In this document: positions 7,565 to 16,800 of the stretch, in pieces
Numbering within the stretch: the stretch's first letter is position 1
Layout: each line of letters begins with the position of its first letter
Source: Desulfovibrio sp.
GTDB taxonomy: Bacteria; Desulfobacterota; Desulfovibrionia; Desulfovibrionales; Desulfovibrionaceae
Length of the DNA stretch: 64,000 nt
Direction of reading: 5' to 3'
Assembly: GCF_019422935.1 (NCBI RefSeq)
Contig: NZ_JAHZCJ010000011.1
Location: 62,001 to 126,000, forward strand
The notes under the pieces: model-generated
Seen by the model: only the letters and a program-made list of their open reading frames with translations
Database searches by the model: none
What the model was told of the DNA's origin: nothing
Position numbers and translations under genes: made by a program

Positions 7565-8745
7565 TGATTAAACGTACAGAAAGCGCGCCCGGTATGGGCA
7601 TACGCGCATATATTGCCTTGGGCCTGACGGTGATGGCCCTGCTTTTTACCGCCAGCTTTTTCTATTTTATGAGCATGGCGAGGGAGGTCAGCGTGTCCGG
7701 CACCCGAACCTACGGGCTTTTCATGACCCTGGCCGAGAGCGACAAACTGACCGACAGCCGCAACATGGCGCGCCTGCGAGGCGCAGAATCCGCACTGGCT
7801 GCCTTGCCCTCACTGACCGCGAAGCCAGCGGAGCCGGAGGCCAGCGCCGCGCTGGCGGAGCTTTCCGCCGCCATAGCGGAACTGGCAACGGCACAGCCAG
7901 TAACTGACGACATGCTGCTGCAACTGCGCCGCACGGCTACGCTGGCGCACGAATTTGAAAACCGCCTGCTCATGGGCTTTCTGCTGCTGGGCGCGGGGCT
8001 GGTCCTGCTCTTTGCCCTGCTGCGCCTGCACCTTGCGCGCCCACTGCAAAGCATCATGGTCTTTCTCAACCAGTTGGGCACAGGCTCTGCCAGCCAGCCG
8101 CCCAAACACAGCTTTATCACCGAACTACGCAACATATCCGCAGCGCTTGAAAATCTGGGCACCTACCTGTCGCTCGCCACAGTACGCTCGCAAAAACTTG
8201 CCTCGGAGCACGACCACTTTCAGAAAATGTCGCTGGTGGACGGCCTCACTGGCGTGGGCAACCGCCGCGCCTTTGACGACAAGCTGCATTCCCTGTGGCT
8301 GTATGCTCTGCAAAGCGGCACGCCGCTGGCGCTTATCATGCTGGATGTGGATACCTTCAAGCGCTACAATGACAGTCTTGGCCATCAGGCCGGGGATGAA
8401 TGCCTGCGCCGCATTGCCGCCGCCATGAGCCGGGCGGCACGCTCCACGGATGTTTGCGCGCGCTACGGCGGGGAGGAGTTTGCCTTGCTGCTGCCCGGTG
8501 CGGACGCCGCAACGGCGCAGGCCGTGGCTGCCCGCGTACATGCGGAGGTGGCGCGCGAGCGGATGCCCCACCCCAGTTCGCCAGTGGGCGACATGGTGAC
8601 GGTCAGTTTGGGAGTGAGCAGCCTCACGCCGTTGGAGGAACAAAAAGAAGGAGGCCAGATGCTTGTGCGGCAGACAGATTCCGCCCTGTATGCAGCCAAG
8701 GCCGCAGGCCGCAACCGCACCTGCGTTTATGGGCAGACGTCATAA
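7561..8745 (+). CDS. Membrane-anchored diguanylate cyclase (GGDEF)
   Basis: A 394-aa protein that makes c-di-GMP from two GTP. A first membrane helix (about residues 15-37), a roughly 95-residue periplasmic segment and a second helix (138-158) are followed by a short HAMP-like/coiled linker and a GGDEF domain. The active motif is GGEEF at 303-307. The inhibitory RxxD site is intact at RSTD, 294-297, exactly five residues upstream. The ATG overlaps the feoB stop (ATGA), so it is translationally coupled to iron uptake; an upstream frame extension inside feoB is not used. The periplasmic domain matches no sensor I recognise. Confidence 0.9.
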   Translation: MMIKRTESAPGMGIRAYIALGLTVMALLFTASFFYFMSMAREVSVSGTRTYGLFMTLAESDKLTDSRNMARLRGAESALAALPSLTAKPAEPEASAALAELSAAIAELATAQPVTDDMLLQLRRTATLAHEFENRLLMGFLLLGAGLVLLFALLRLHLARPLQSIMVFLNQLGTGSASQPPKHSFITELRNISAALENLGTYLSLATVRSQKLASEHDHFQKMSLVDGLTGVGNRRAFDDKLHSLWLYALQSGTPLALIMLDVDTFKRYNDSLGHQAGDECLRRIAAAMSRAARSTDVCARYGGEEFALLLPGADAATAQAVAARVHAEVARERMPHPSSPVGDMVTVSLGVSSLTPLEEQKEGGQMLVRQTDSALYAAKAAGRNRTCVYGQTS

Positions 8746-8773
8746 ATATCCAAAAGAACCTTTCTTGGCATAC

Positions 8774-8809
8774 AAAAAGCCGCCCGGATTCAATCCGTGC
8801 GGCTTTTAT
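8774..8809. terminator. Bidirectional terminator between the GGDEF gene and the dehydratase
   Basis: AAAAGCCGC...GCGGCTTTT encloses a second inner stem (GGATT with AATCC) and carries A/T tracts on both sides. It lies between two convergent genes and can serve both. Confidence 0.8.
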
Positions 8810-8834
8810 TCACTGCTCTGACAGAAAGTATAAC

Positions 8835-10025
8835 TTACTTCACCGTTACAACCGTTGAAGCCGCAATAGTTTCCGCCGTCAGTTCCTGGCCCAGACCGGG
8901 CAGTTCTGGCACAGAGTACATACCCCTTTCAGGCATGTAGTTGTGCACGCAGGTTCTGGTATTGGGCTCAAGTAGAGCGTAGCGGTGCAGCTCATGGATC
9001 ATGAAGTTGGGAATAGCCGCCTCAATGTGCAGGGCCGCAGCGGTCGAGATGGGGCCGCCGCACACGTGAATCTGCACGGTCGCATCATAGACGTGGGCCA
9101 TGTCGCAAATTTTCTTTACTTCAGTGAGGCCACCGCATGTGCAGATATCGGGCTGGATGACGCTCAGCGAACCCTCTTCAAGGAAGGGACGGTAACCCCA
9201 GCGCCAGTAAATGCGCTCGCCAGCAGCGATGGGAATCGGCACATTGTCCGCAACCTTCTTCATCTGCTTGGGGTTCAGAGGCATGACGGGTTCTTCGTAG
9301 TACAGCACGCCAAGCTCCGCGATCATGCGGCCAAACTGGATAGCCGCAGTGGTGGACGTAAAGGAGTGCATTTCAACAATGATATCCATATCCGGCCCAA
9401 CCGCCTTACGCATGGCTGCAAGACGGTCATAGCCCCTGCGCAGTATCTTGTCGGGCAGCACGCCTGACAGATCCTGTTGGTTCCAGTTGCCCTGCCCGTC
9501 CATGGCGAGTACGTCCACCTTAAGGGCATCATAGCCTTCTTCCTGGGCTATAAGCGCAGTTTCGGCATAGGCCTGGGGATCAACAAGCATGGCTTTGTCC
9601 TGCCCTGCCCCCCAGCCAAACTGCAACTGGCTGGCATAAGCGCGTATCTTGCTGCGAGTCTTACCGCCAAGCAGCTGATACAGGGGGACGCCAAGCACCT
9701 TACCCTTGATGTCCCACATGGCAAGGTCAAGGCCGCTCATGGCAGCGGAAAAAATACCGCCGCCGCCTTGTCCCCAAAATGTCTTGCGCAGCATCTTTTC
9801 CCAGATTGCTTCGTTGCACATGGGATCCATGCCAATGAGTATCTGGGCCAGATCTTTCGCCATGCCAAGCCCGCCGGAAGCGCCCACGCCGTATGCAAGG
9901 CCCACTTCGCCAAAACCGCTGATGCCTTCATCCGTATTAACTTTCACAACAACAGGGCGCCATTTGCTCGTAGCGGAACTGAAGTCATTGGCCACATCAA
10001 TAATATCAATGCTCGTAATCTTCAT
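8835..10025 (-). CDS. Enolase-superfamily sugar-acid dehydratase (mandelate racemase/galactonate dehydratase group)
   Basis: A 396-aa cytosolic enzyme of the MR/MLE group, which removes a proton alpha to a carboxylate with Mg2+. The metal ligands read as E218 (VEMHS), E244 (YYEEP) and E270 (AGER). Candidate catalytic residues are K169 in LKVDV, H220 and H320. An E-x-H at the first ligand together with H320 resembles the galactonate/gluconate-type dehydratases. AGGAG on the minus strand is 7 nt before the ATG at 10025; an adjacent ATG at 10028 is the alternative. The gene lies 25 bp downstream of an MFS gene of the sugar-acid uptake family, supporting a role in aldonate or glucarate-type acid use. 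The exact substrate is unknown. Confidence 0.82.
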   Translation of the reverse strand: MKITSIDIIDVANDFSSATSKWRPVVVKVNTDEGISGFGEVGLAYGVGASGGLGMAKDLAQILIGMDPMCNEAIWEKMLRKTFWGQGGGGIFSAAMSGLDLAMWDIKGKVLGVPLYQLLGGKTRSKIRAYASQLQFGWGAGQDKAMLVDPQAYAETALIAQEEGYDALKVDVLAMDGQGNWNQQDLSGVLPDKILRRGYDRLAAMRKAVGPDMDIIVEMHSFTSTTAAIQFGRMIAELGVLYYEEPVMPLNPKQMKKVADNVPIPIAAGERIYWRWGYRPFLEEGSLSVIQPDICTCGGLTEVKKICDMAHVYDATVQIHVCGGPISTAAALHIEAAIPNFMIHELHRYALLEPNTRTCVHNYMPERGMYSVPELPGLGQELTAETIAASTVVTVK

Positions 10026-10050
10026 CATTATTCTCCTGTGAACTGTGCCG

Positions 10051-11346
10051 CTAATAACGCTTGACCGCAAGAATACCCGCCGCGATGGTCGCCGCCGCCC
10101 CTGTGAACACAAGGCAAAGCAGCCCGCTGCTGTACTGGCCGGTAGTGCTTATGAAAAATCCGATCATGGCGGGCGCAAGCGATGCAAGCCCGTTGGCAAG
10201 GCCATTCATTATGCCTGACGCCGTGGACATGGACGAGCCGGGAATCAGCCCCTGCAGCAACGTCCAGGCCACCGGCGTTCCCATGGTGCAGAATGCCACA
10301 GCCAGAGACAGCAACACAGCCGAGAGGTATTTCTGCTCGGCGACTGCCCCCAGATAAACGCAACAACCGGCAAAGAACATGGCTGCCATAAGAATTGGCG
10401 CGCTTCTGCCTATCTTGTCCGTCAAAAATCCGCACGACACCTTAAAAATAATGGAAAGCACAAAAGGCAAGGACGCCAGCCAGCCCATTTCGCTCCAGCT
10501 GAACCCTCTGGCTGTTTTAAGGTAGCTCGGCAACCAGGTTATCAGGCCCCAGTACATGCATTGGAGGCACAAGTACCAAAAAACCAAAAGCCAGTACCGG
10601 TAATTGCCGATGAATCCCTTGAGACGCTGCCCCAAGGGCAACGCAACTTCCTTGGAAGCCGTAACTTCCTGCCCTGCTTCAATATGGGCCAGTTCTGCAT
10701 TGTTGATGCTTTTATGCTGCCTCGGGGTATCCGCCGTATGCCGCCACAGCAGGTACAAAGGGATCAAGCCCACCACGAGGCAGAAATGGAAGTTGGCCCT
10801 CCAGCCGTAGTTTCCAATAAGATAAGCAAAAAACGGCATTGCCAGAGCTGGTGCGACAGATTGCCCGACAACCCAGGCGGCGTTGGCCCGCCCGCGTTCA
10901 TGCTTGGGGAACCAGTTTTTTACAAAAACGCTTTGCAGCGGGTAGTACATGCCCTCGCCAACACCAAGTATGATCCGGCTGGCGATGATGATCGCAAACG
11001 TAGAGGCAACGCCGCCCAGGAACAGAGAGGCCGTCCAAAGGCCGATGCAGAGCATCATGGATTTGCGCGGCCCCAGGTAGTCGCCTATGGGAGCCAGCAG
11101 CACGTTTGCGACGCCATAGGCCGCAAGAAATACGGACATCATCATGCCGATCTGAACGGGTGCGCCTTTGATGCCCATTTCAATAAGAAAAGGATCGTTG
11201 GCGGCCAAGACCGAGACGTTAACGCGGTCAAGGTATGCTATGAATATCCCGATGAACAGACAGAATACAACGATGAACCGCTTTTTTGTCGGTTCTTCGC
11301 CCACATCTTTTACTGCATTTGCAGGGGAAATAACGCTTTCACTCAT
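10051..11346 (-). CDS. MFS transporter, anion:cation symporter (hexuronate/galactonate) type
   Basis: A 431-aa inner-membrane carrier with twelve predicted helices in two halves. The first-half signature IGDYLGPRKSM and the loop sequence AYLDRVNVSVLA near the N-terminus are typical of the ACS family (ExuT/GudP/DgoT-like). ATG 11346 is preceded by GGGAG; an upstream in-frame ATG at 11403 has no such site. It is first in a two-gene operon with the dehydratase and divergent from a LysR regulator, as in many sugar-acid uptake loci. H+ symport of an aldonate or hexuronate is the family expectation. Confidence 0.85.
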   Translation of the reverse strand: MSESVISPANAVKDVGEEPTKKRFIVVFCLFIGIFIAYLDRVNVSVLAANDPFLIEMGIKGAPVQIGMMMSVFLAAYGVANVLLAPIGDYLGPRKSMMLCIGLWTASLFLGGVASTFAIIIASRIILGVGEGMYYPLQSVFVKNWFPKHERGRANAAWVVGQSVAPALAMPFFAYLIGNYGWRANFHFCLVVGLIPLYLLWRHTADTPRQHKSINNAELAHIEAGQEVTASKEVALPLGQRLKGFIGNYRYWLLVFWYLCLQCMYWGLITWLPSYLKTARGFSWSEMGWLASLPFVLSIIFKVSCGFLTDKIGRSAPILMAAMFFAGCCVYLGAVAEQKYLSAVLLSLAVAFCTMGTPVAWTLLQGLIPGSSMSTASGIMNGLANGLASLAPAMIGFFISTTGQYSSGLLCLVFTGAAATIAAGILAVKRY

Positions 11347-11526
11347 ATACTCTCCCTTTGGCGATTTCTCTATGAGCAGCCAATGCGCTTTTGCTGTAAT
11401 CATATTGCGCCGTTATCAATCAGTTCGTTTCCATTGCAGGCTACCGGTATTGCCTATATGGAGTTTCTATTGTCACGACTATGCTGCGTAAATCCAGATG
11501 GGTAAAATTGTTTTTATTTGTCGATT

Positions 11527-11543
11527 AATAAGATAAAGTTATT
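11527..11543. promoter_or_regulatory. Candidate LysR-type operator between the divergent genes
   Basis: AATAA-N7-TTATT (11527-11543) contains the T-N11-A palindromic arrangement expected of a LysR-type regulator site. It lies 28 bp upstream of the lysR start in the 224-bp divergent region. Confidence 0.4.
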
Positions 11544-11570
11544 GAAACAGCTAAATGACAGGAAAAACTT

Positions 11571-12521
11571 ATGCAATTGACGCTGCGTCAAATTGAGGCA
11601 TTTCTGACGGTTGCAAACCTGCGTAGCTTCACTGCTGCAGGGGCTTCCTTACACATAACCCAAAGTGCCGTGAGCAACCTTATCAAGGATCTTGAGGCAC
11701 AGGTCGGCGTACCGCTTTTTGACCGTACATCGCGCTTCGTCTCACTGTCCCCCGATGGACGGGAGATGCACACGCTGGCCCAAAAAGCCTTTCACGAATT
11801 TTTGCTTATGGAAAAATACGCCGCAGATCTTAGCAGCCTGCGCGCGGGCAGAGTGCGCGTTGTGGGCGCGCCGCTTATCGCCTGCACACTGTTGCCACTG
11901 CTACTCGCGCACTTCAAGAGGGCCCAACCCGCCATACGGGTTGAGCTGGTGGATCAGCCCATGGCGCTGGTGCAATCAAGTATACAGCAAGGGGATGCAG
12001 AAGTCGGTTTTGGCCCGGCCCGACTGCCGGAGACAGACATTATCGCCCGCCATTTTTTTACCACCCCTGTGAGCATGCTCTCACGTCCGGATCACCCACT
12101 GGCAGGGCGGCACAGCACCTGGAGCGAGGTCAAGAAGGTTCCCGTGGTTGCGGTGGGCAGGGAATCAGTGGGCTATATCGCCGCAGATGTGGGTACGCAG
12201 CCGCCGTTTACCATTGGTCATGTGGTCAACCAGATGCCAACGGCATTTGCCCTGGCCGCAGCAGGTTGCGGCGTTGCGCTGGCTGGACGGTTTTCACTGA
12301 TGCTGGCACGTGGCTATGGCCTTGTGGCTACCCTTCTGCACGCCCCAGTTCTGTACCGGGAAATGCAGATGTACCTGCCTGCCGCGCGCAAACTCTCGGA
12401 CGCTGCCGCCACATTTGTGGATTTCGCCACGCAGTTTGTGAAAGATCACGATCCCAACACACTGGATTCAGCCACTGTTGCAGAACTGGCACCGCCGCTC
12501 AGCACACGCAGAGATGCCTGA
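11571..12521 (+). CDS. LysR-family transcriptional regulator
   Basis: A 316-aa LTTR. The N-terminal winged helix-turn-helix covers residues 1-60 (TLRQIEAFLTVANLRSFTAAG, then SAVSNLIKDLEAQVG and LFDRTSR). A linker and a two-lobed effector domain follow from about residue 90. AGGAAAA precedes the ATG. It is transcribed away from the MFS/dehydratase operon, so it is the likely regulator of that operon, with the transported sugar acid or its dehydration product as a plausible effector. Confidence 0.88.
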   Translation: MQLTLRQIEAFLTVANLRSFTAAGASLHITQSAVSNLIKDLEAQVGVPLFDRTSRFVSLSPDGREMHTLAQKAFHEFLLMEKYAADLSSLRAGRVRVVGAPLIACTLLPLLLAHFKRAQPAIRVELVDQPMALVQSSIQQGDAEVGFGPARLPETDIIARHFFTTPVSMLSRPDHPLAGRHSTWSEVKKVPVVAVGRESVGYIAADVGTQPPFTIGHVVNQMPTAFALAAAGCGVALAGRFSLMLARGYGLVATLLHAPVLYREMQMYLPAARKLSDAAATFVDFATQFVKDHDPNTLDSATVAELAPPLSTRRDA

Positions 12522-12550
12522 TCACAGGCGGCTGCCTGCCTTAGCAGTAT

Positions 12551-12580
12551 AAAAAAACGCCCCGCTAAAAAGCAGAGCGT
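12551..12580 (-). terminator. Intrinsic terminator of feoA
   Basis: On the minus strand, ACGCTCTGCT pairs with AGCGGGGCGT (with G-U pairs) and is followed by seven T residues. It lies about 40 bp after the feoA stop. Confidence 0.75.
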
Positions 12581-12618
12581 CTGAACACGCACGTCTGGCA
12601 GGACTGAAAGCAAGCGCC

Positions 12619-12867
12619 TTAGTTGTTTGCTTCAGCGGGCTGCACCATGATGGCCCCGGCCTCCCGTCGGCGCAGAGCAATGGTAACTTCTGCGCAACGC
12701 AGGGCCAGAGGATCGCGCAGGGGCGCATAGCCCACTACAGAAACAGGCATACCCGAGCCCAGCCCCATGTCGCGGATGCGCCGCGCAAGTTCACCCCGGG
12801 CATTGATGCTGACAATACGAGCCACGTCGCCCACCTTGAGGGACGTGAGAGGAATAACTGAATCCAT
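12619..12867 (-). CDS. feoA: FeoA-domain protein
   Basis: An 82-aa SH3-like cytosolic protein. Recognisable FeoA features are LTSLKVGDVARIVSI, then RRIRDMGLGSGMPVSVVGYAPLRDPLALR and a basic ending strand. FeoA assists the G domain of FeoB in Fe(II) uptake. A strong GGAGG precedes the ATG and a terminator follows, so the gene is monocistronic and separate from feoB. A TTGAAAATG Fur-like half-site lies about 50 bp upstream. Confidence 0.88.
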   Translation of the reverse strand: MDSVIPLTSLKVGDVARIVSINARGELARRIRDMGLGSGMPVSVVGYAPLRDPLALRCAEVTIALRRREAGAIMVQPAEANN

Positions 12868-12902
12868 TGCGCCTCCGGGAAACCTTTAAAAAACTGCCTA
12901 GC

Positions 12903-12925
12903 CAAAAATAACATTCATTTTCAAT
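12903..12925 (-). promoter_or_regulatory. Fur-box-like site upstream of feoA
   Basis: Read on the minus strand, this AT-rich stretch starts ATTGAAAATGAATG and continues into TTATTTT. It shares the TTGAAAAT half with the site in front of feoB, but the second half is poor. It lies 36-58 bp upstream of the feoA start. Confidence 0.4.
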
Positions 12926-13118
12926 TTACTGATCATCAGGCCCAGCGTCAAGAAAAGATGCCGTTGGCAACCTGCGGCTATCGCGCCCCTCAATATCCAG
13001 CGCGGCAGGCTCCAGCCGCTCCTCTCGACCATACGGCCCGACTCTGGCATGATGCCTTGCAGCGGGAGGGTCGCTTGCCTCCACGCCCTTTCCGGCACAC
13101 GTCAACAACGGACAAGCC

Positions 13119-13811
13119 ATGAGCATCCTGAAAAAAGTTCTGGAACGGGGCCTCACCCCTTCCAACGTCATAAGCTACCTGTGTTTGCAGATCATGCGCG
13201 TGAACGGCGCGTTCTGGGGCACCCTGCGTCTGCGGCTCAAGGCCCTTGCGCTGGGCGTACAGGTGGGCGCTGGCGTGTCGGCCCACGGGCCTGTGGGCCT
13301 GCTGCGCTGGCCGGGCAGCCGCATGAGCATTGGCGCTGGCGCAAGCCTTATTTCTTCCTGGCGGCGGGCCACGGCTGCGGCATTGGCCCATCCCGTGCGG
13401 CTGCGCACCTTCGGCCCCGGAGCCAGCATTGAAATCGGCCCCGGCTGCCAGTTGAGCGGCACGTCCATCACCGCGCGCTCCAAGGTCATACGCCTTGGGC
13501 GTCAGGTCATGGTGGGCCCCAACTGCGTTGTGGTGGATTCCGACTTTCACGCCCACTGGCCGCCGGAAGCCCGCGCCACAGAACCCGGCATGGAAGGCGA
13601 CCGCCCGGTAACTATTGGCGACTATGCGTGGATTGGCATGAACTGCCTTATCCTCAAGGGCGTAATCATTGGCGAGGGGGCCATCATAGGCGCTGGCAGC
13701 GTGGTCACGCGCGACGTGCCGCCCTTCTGCCTTGCCGCTGGCTCGCCCGCCCGCGTGCTGCGCTGCCTTAAGCCCGGCGAAAGCGCGCAGCAGCCCGTCA
13801 CTGCGGAATAG
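13119..13811 (+). CDS. Left-handed beta-helix (hexapeptide) acyltransferase
   Basis: A 230-aa protein. The middle and C-terminal part carry hexapeptide repeats (GAGVSAHGPVG, SIGAGASL, IEIGPGCQLSG, VMVGPNCVVVDSDFH, then VTIGDYAWIGMNCLILKGVIIGEGAIIGAGSVVTRDVPP). The NCVVVDSDFHAH and W-P-P-E segments and the AGSPARVLR ending are typical of maltose/galactoside O-acetyltransferase-like enzymes. The Shine-Dalgarno is weak. It ends 11 nt before the helicase and could be cotranscribed with it. Substrate unknown; a cell-surface sugar is a reasonable guess. Confidence 0.8.
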   Translation: MSILKKVLERGLTPSNVISYLCLQIMRVNGAFWGTLRLRLKALALGVQVGAGVSAHGPVGLLRWPGSRMSIGAGASLISSWRRATAAALAHPVRLRTFGPGASIEIGPGCQLSGTSITARSKVIRLGRQVMVGPNCVVVDSDFHAHWPPEARATEPGMEGDRPVTIGDYAWIGMNCLILKGVIIGEGAIIGAGSVVTRDVPPFCLAAGSPARVLRCLKPGESAQQPVTAE

Positions 13812-13822
13812 GTCGCTGCACG

Positions 13823-16800
13823 GTGTCTGTGGGGGAATATATCACGGCGCTGCTGGCTTCGGAAAAGCTGGGCGCGCAGGTCACGTGCCACAAGCTCTTT
13901 CCGCCAGTGGAGCCATGCTACGCGCCCACGCGCCTGCCCTGGCCCGCTGCCATCAGCCGTGCCCTTGAGCAGCGCGGCATCAACGAGCTTTACAGCCATC
14001 AGGCCCTTGCCACAGACCACATCCGCGCCGGGCATTCCATTGTTGCGGCCACGCCCACGGCCAGCGGCAAAAGCCTTATCTACAACCTGCCCGTGCTCGA
14101 CCGCTACCTGCGCGACCGTGACGCCCGCGCCCTGTATCTCTTCCCGCTCAAGGCTCTGGCGCAGGATCAGCTTGGCGCGTTCAACGCTCTGGTGGAGGGC
14201 TGGCCCAAGGAGGCCCGCCCCACTGCCGCCCTGTATGATGGCGACACCACCGACCATTTTCGGCGCAAAATCCGGCGTAACCCGCCCACGGTGCTTATCA
14301 GCAATCCAGAGATGCTGCACCTCGGCATTCTGCCCCACCACGAGCAGTGGGCGGAATTTCTGGCGGGTCTGAGCCATGTGGTTGTGGACGAGGCCCATAC
14401 CTACCGGGGCGTGTTTGGGGCGCACATGGCCCAGGTGTTCCGGCGGCTCAACCGCATTGCCGGACGCTACGGCGCACGGCCCGTCTATGTGCTGTGCACG
14501 GCCACCGTGGGCAATCCCGGCGAACTGGCAGCAGCGCTGACCGGCACGGATGCGCCAGCAGCCACGCCTGCCCTTACAGGTCTGGATTCTCCGGCGCAGG
14601 TTCCGTCCTCCGCTCCTGCCGCCCGTATAACAGATGCGCCAGTGGTTATTGACCAGTCCGGCGCACCGCAGGGCCCACGGCACTTTGTTTTTCTCAATCC
14701 GGAGCAAAGCCCTGCCACAGCCGCCATCGACCTGCTCAAGGCGGCGCTGGCCCGCAACCTGCGCACCATAGTTTACTGCCGCTCACGGCGCATGACAGAA
14801 CTTATCAGCCTGTGGGCCGGACAATCTGGCGTATTTTCCGAGCGAATCTCCGCCTATCGCGCGGGCTTTCTGCCAGAGGAAAGACGCGGCATCGAGGCCC
14901 GCATGGCCTCGGGCGAGTTGCTGGCCGTGGTCAGCACCAGCGCGCTGGAACTGGGCATAGACATTGGCGGGCTGGACGTGTGCATCCTTGTGGGCTACCC
15001 CGGCACGGTCATGGCCACCCTGCAACGCGGCGGGCGCGTAGGCCGCGCCCAACAGGAATCCGCCGTTATCGTGGTGGCGGGCGAGGATGCGCTGGATCAG
15101 TATTTTGCCCGCAATCCCGAAGATTTTTTCAGCCGCCCTGCGGAAAAAGCCGTGGTCAACCCGGACAACGAGGTCATTTTGACCCGCCATCTGGAATGCG
15201 CGGCGGCAGAAATGCCCCTCACCCCCGGCGAAGCCATGCTGGCAAGCCCTGCTGCCCGCGCCGCCGCCCGCGCGCTCAACGCCAAGGGACTATTGCTGCA
15301 ATCTGCGGACGGCACCCAACTGCTGGCCGCCCGCAAGCGGCCCCAGCGGCATGTGGATTTGCGCGGCACAGGCCAGACCTTCAGCATTGAAGATCAGGAC
15401 GGCCAGATCATCGGCTCGGTGGATGGCTTTCGCGCATGGCAGGAGACGCACCCCGGCGCTGTTTACCTGCACAGGGGCCGCAGCTACGTGATTGAAGAGA
15501 TGGACCCGGCCCGCGCCCGCATTGTGGCCAAGGCCGCCAAGGTCTCGTGGTTTACGCGCACGCGCGGCCAAAAAAGCACGGATATCCTTGAAGAAGTCGA
15601 GCGGACATCGCTGGGCCGCGTGCTTGTCTGCCGTGGCCGCCTGCGCATCACCGATACCGTGACCGGTTATGAGAAGCGTTCTACATCTGGCAACCGCCTG
15701 CTCACCATCACGCCGCTTTCCGCGCCGCCGCAGGTTTTTGAAACCGAAGGCCTCTGGTACGTCATACCAGACAGCATCCGCGCCTCGCTGGAAGAACGCT
15801 TTCTGCACTACATGGGCTCCATCCACGCCCTTGAGCATGCTGCCATCGGCCTGCTGCCCCTGCTCATTATGGCCGACCGCAACGACTTTGGCGGTATTTC
15901 CACCCCGCTGCATGCCCAGACCGGGCTGTCGGGCGTATTCATTTATGACGGACTGCCGGGTGGGGCGGGCCTGACGCGTCAGGCCTTTCCCGATGCGCGG
16001 GCCCTGCTGGAAGCCACCTTCAAGGCTGTTGCCGCCTGCCCCTGCGAGGACGGCTGCCCCTCCTGCGTGCATTCGCCCAAGTGCGGATCCGGCAACAGAC
16101 CCATCAGCAAGATCGGCGCGCTGGAGCTGCTGCGCGAAATGCTGGCCCCCGGCACGGAAGGCGATGCCCTGTGCCGCAACCTGCGCATCAGCCCCGCCCC
16201 TGACAGGCTGGATATGGAATCGCTGGACGCAGCCTCTGCCCTGGCGGCAGCGCCCCGGCCTGCGGTTTCGGCTCTGGATTTCATCAATGAAGGCAGCCAG
16301 ACCGAAGCCGCGCACACTGCAATGGAGGAAGAATCCATGAGCAAAAAGCACTCCGCGCCGGACAACCAGAACAGTCTGTTCGGCGCTAACGGCCTTGCGC
16401 AATCCGGCTCCAGCGGCAGCACCCCCGCACCGCAGGGGGCGACCAGCGGCACACCGGGCGCACAAAGAACAACTACCTTTGATGCCGCAGGCCTGTTGAC
16501 GCACATTCCCGTGCCGCCGCCCAAAAATTTTGTGGTCTTTGACGTGGAAACCCGGCGTTCCGCCGCCGAGGTGGGCGGCTGGAACCGGGCCGACCGCATG
16601 GGTGTGAGCGTTGCCGTGGCCTACGACAGCAAGGCGGACGACTATTTCTCCTACCAGCAGGAAGAGCTGCCCGCATTGTTCGAGCGCCTGCACGCGAGCG
16701 ACCTTGTGGTGGGTTTCAACAGCCTGCGCTTTGACTACGCCGTGCTCTCGCCCTTTGCGCTCTTTGATCTGCGCACCCTGCCCAGTCTTGATCTTTTGCA

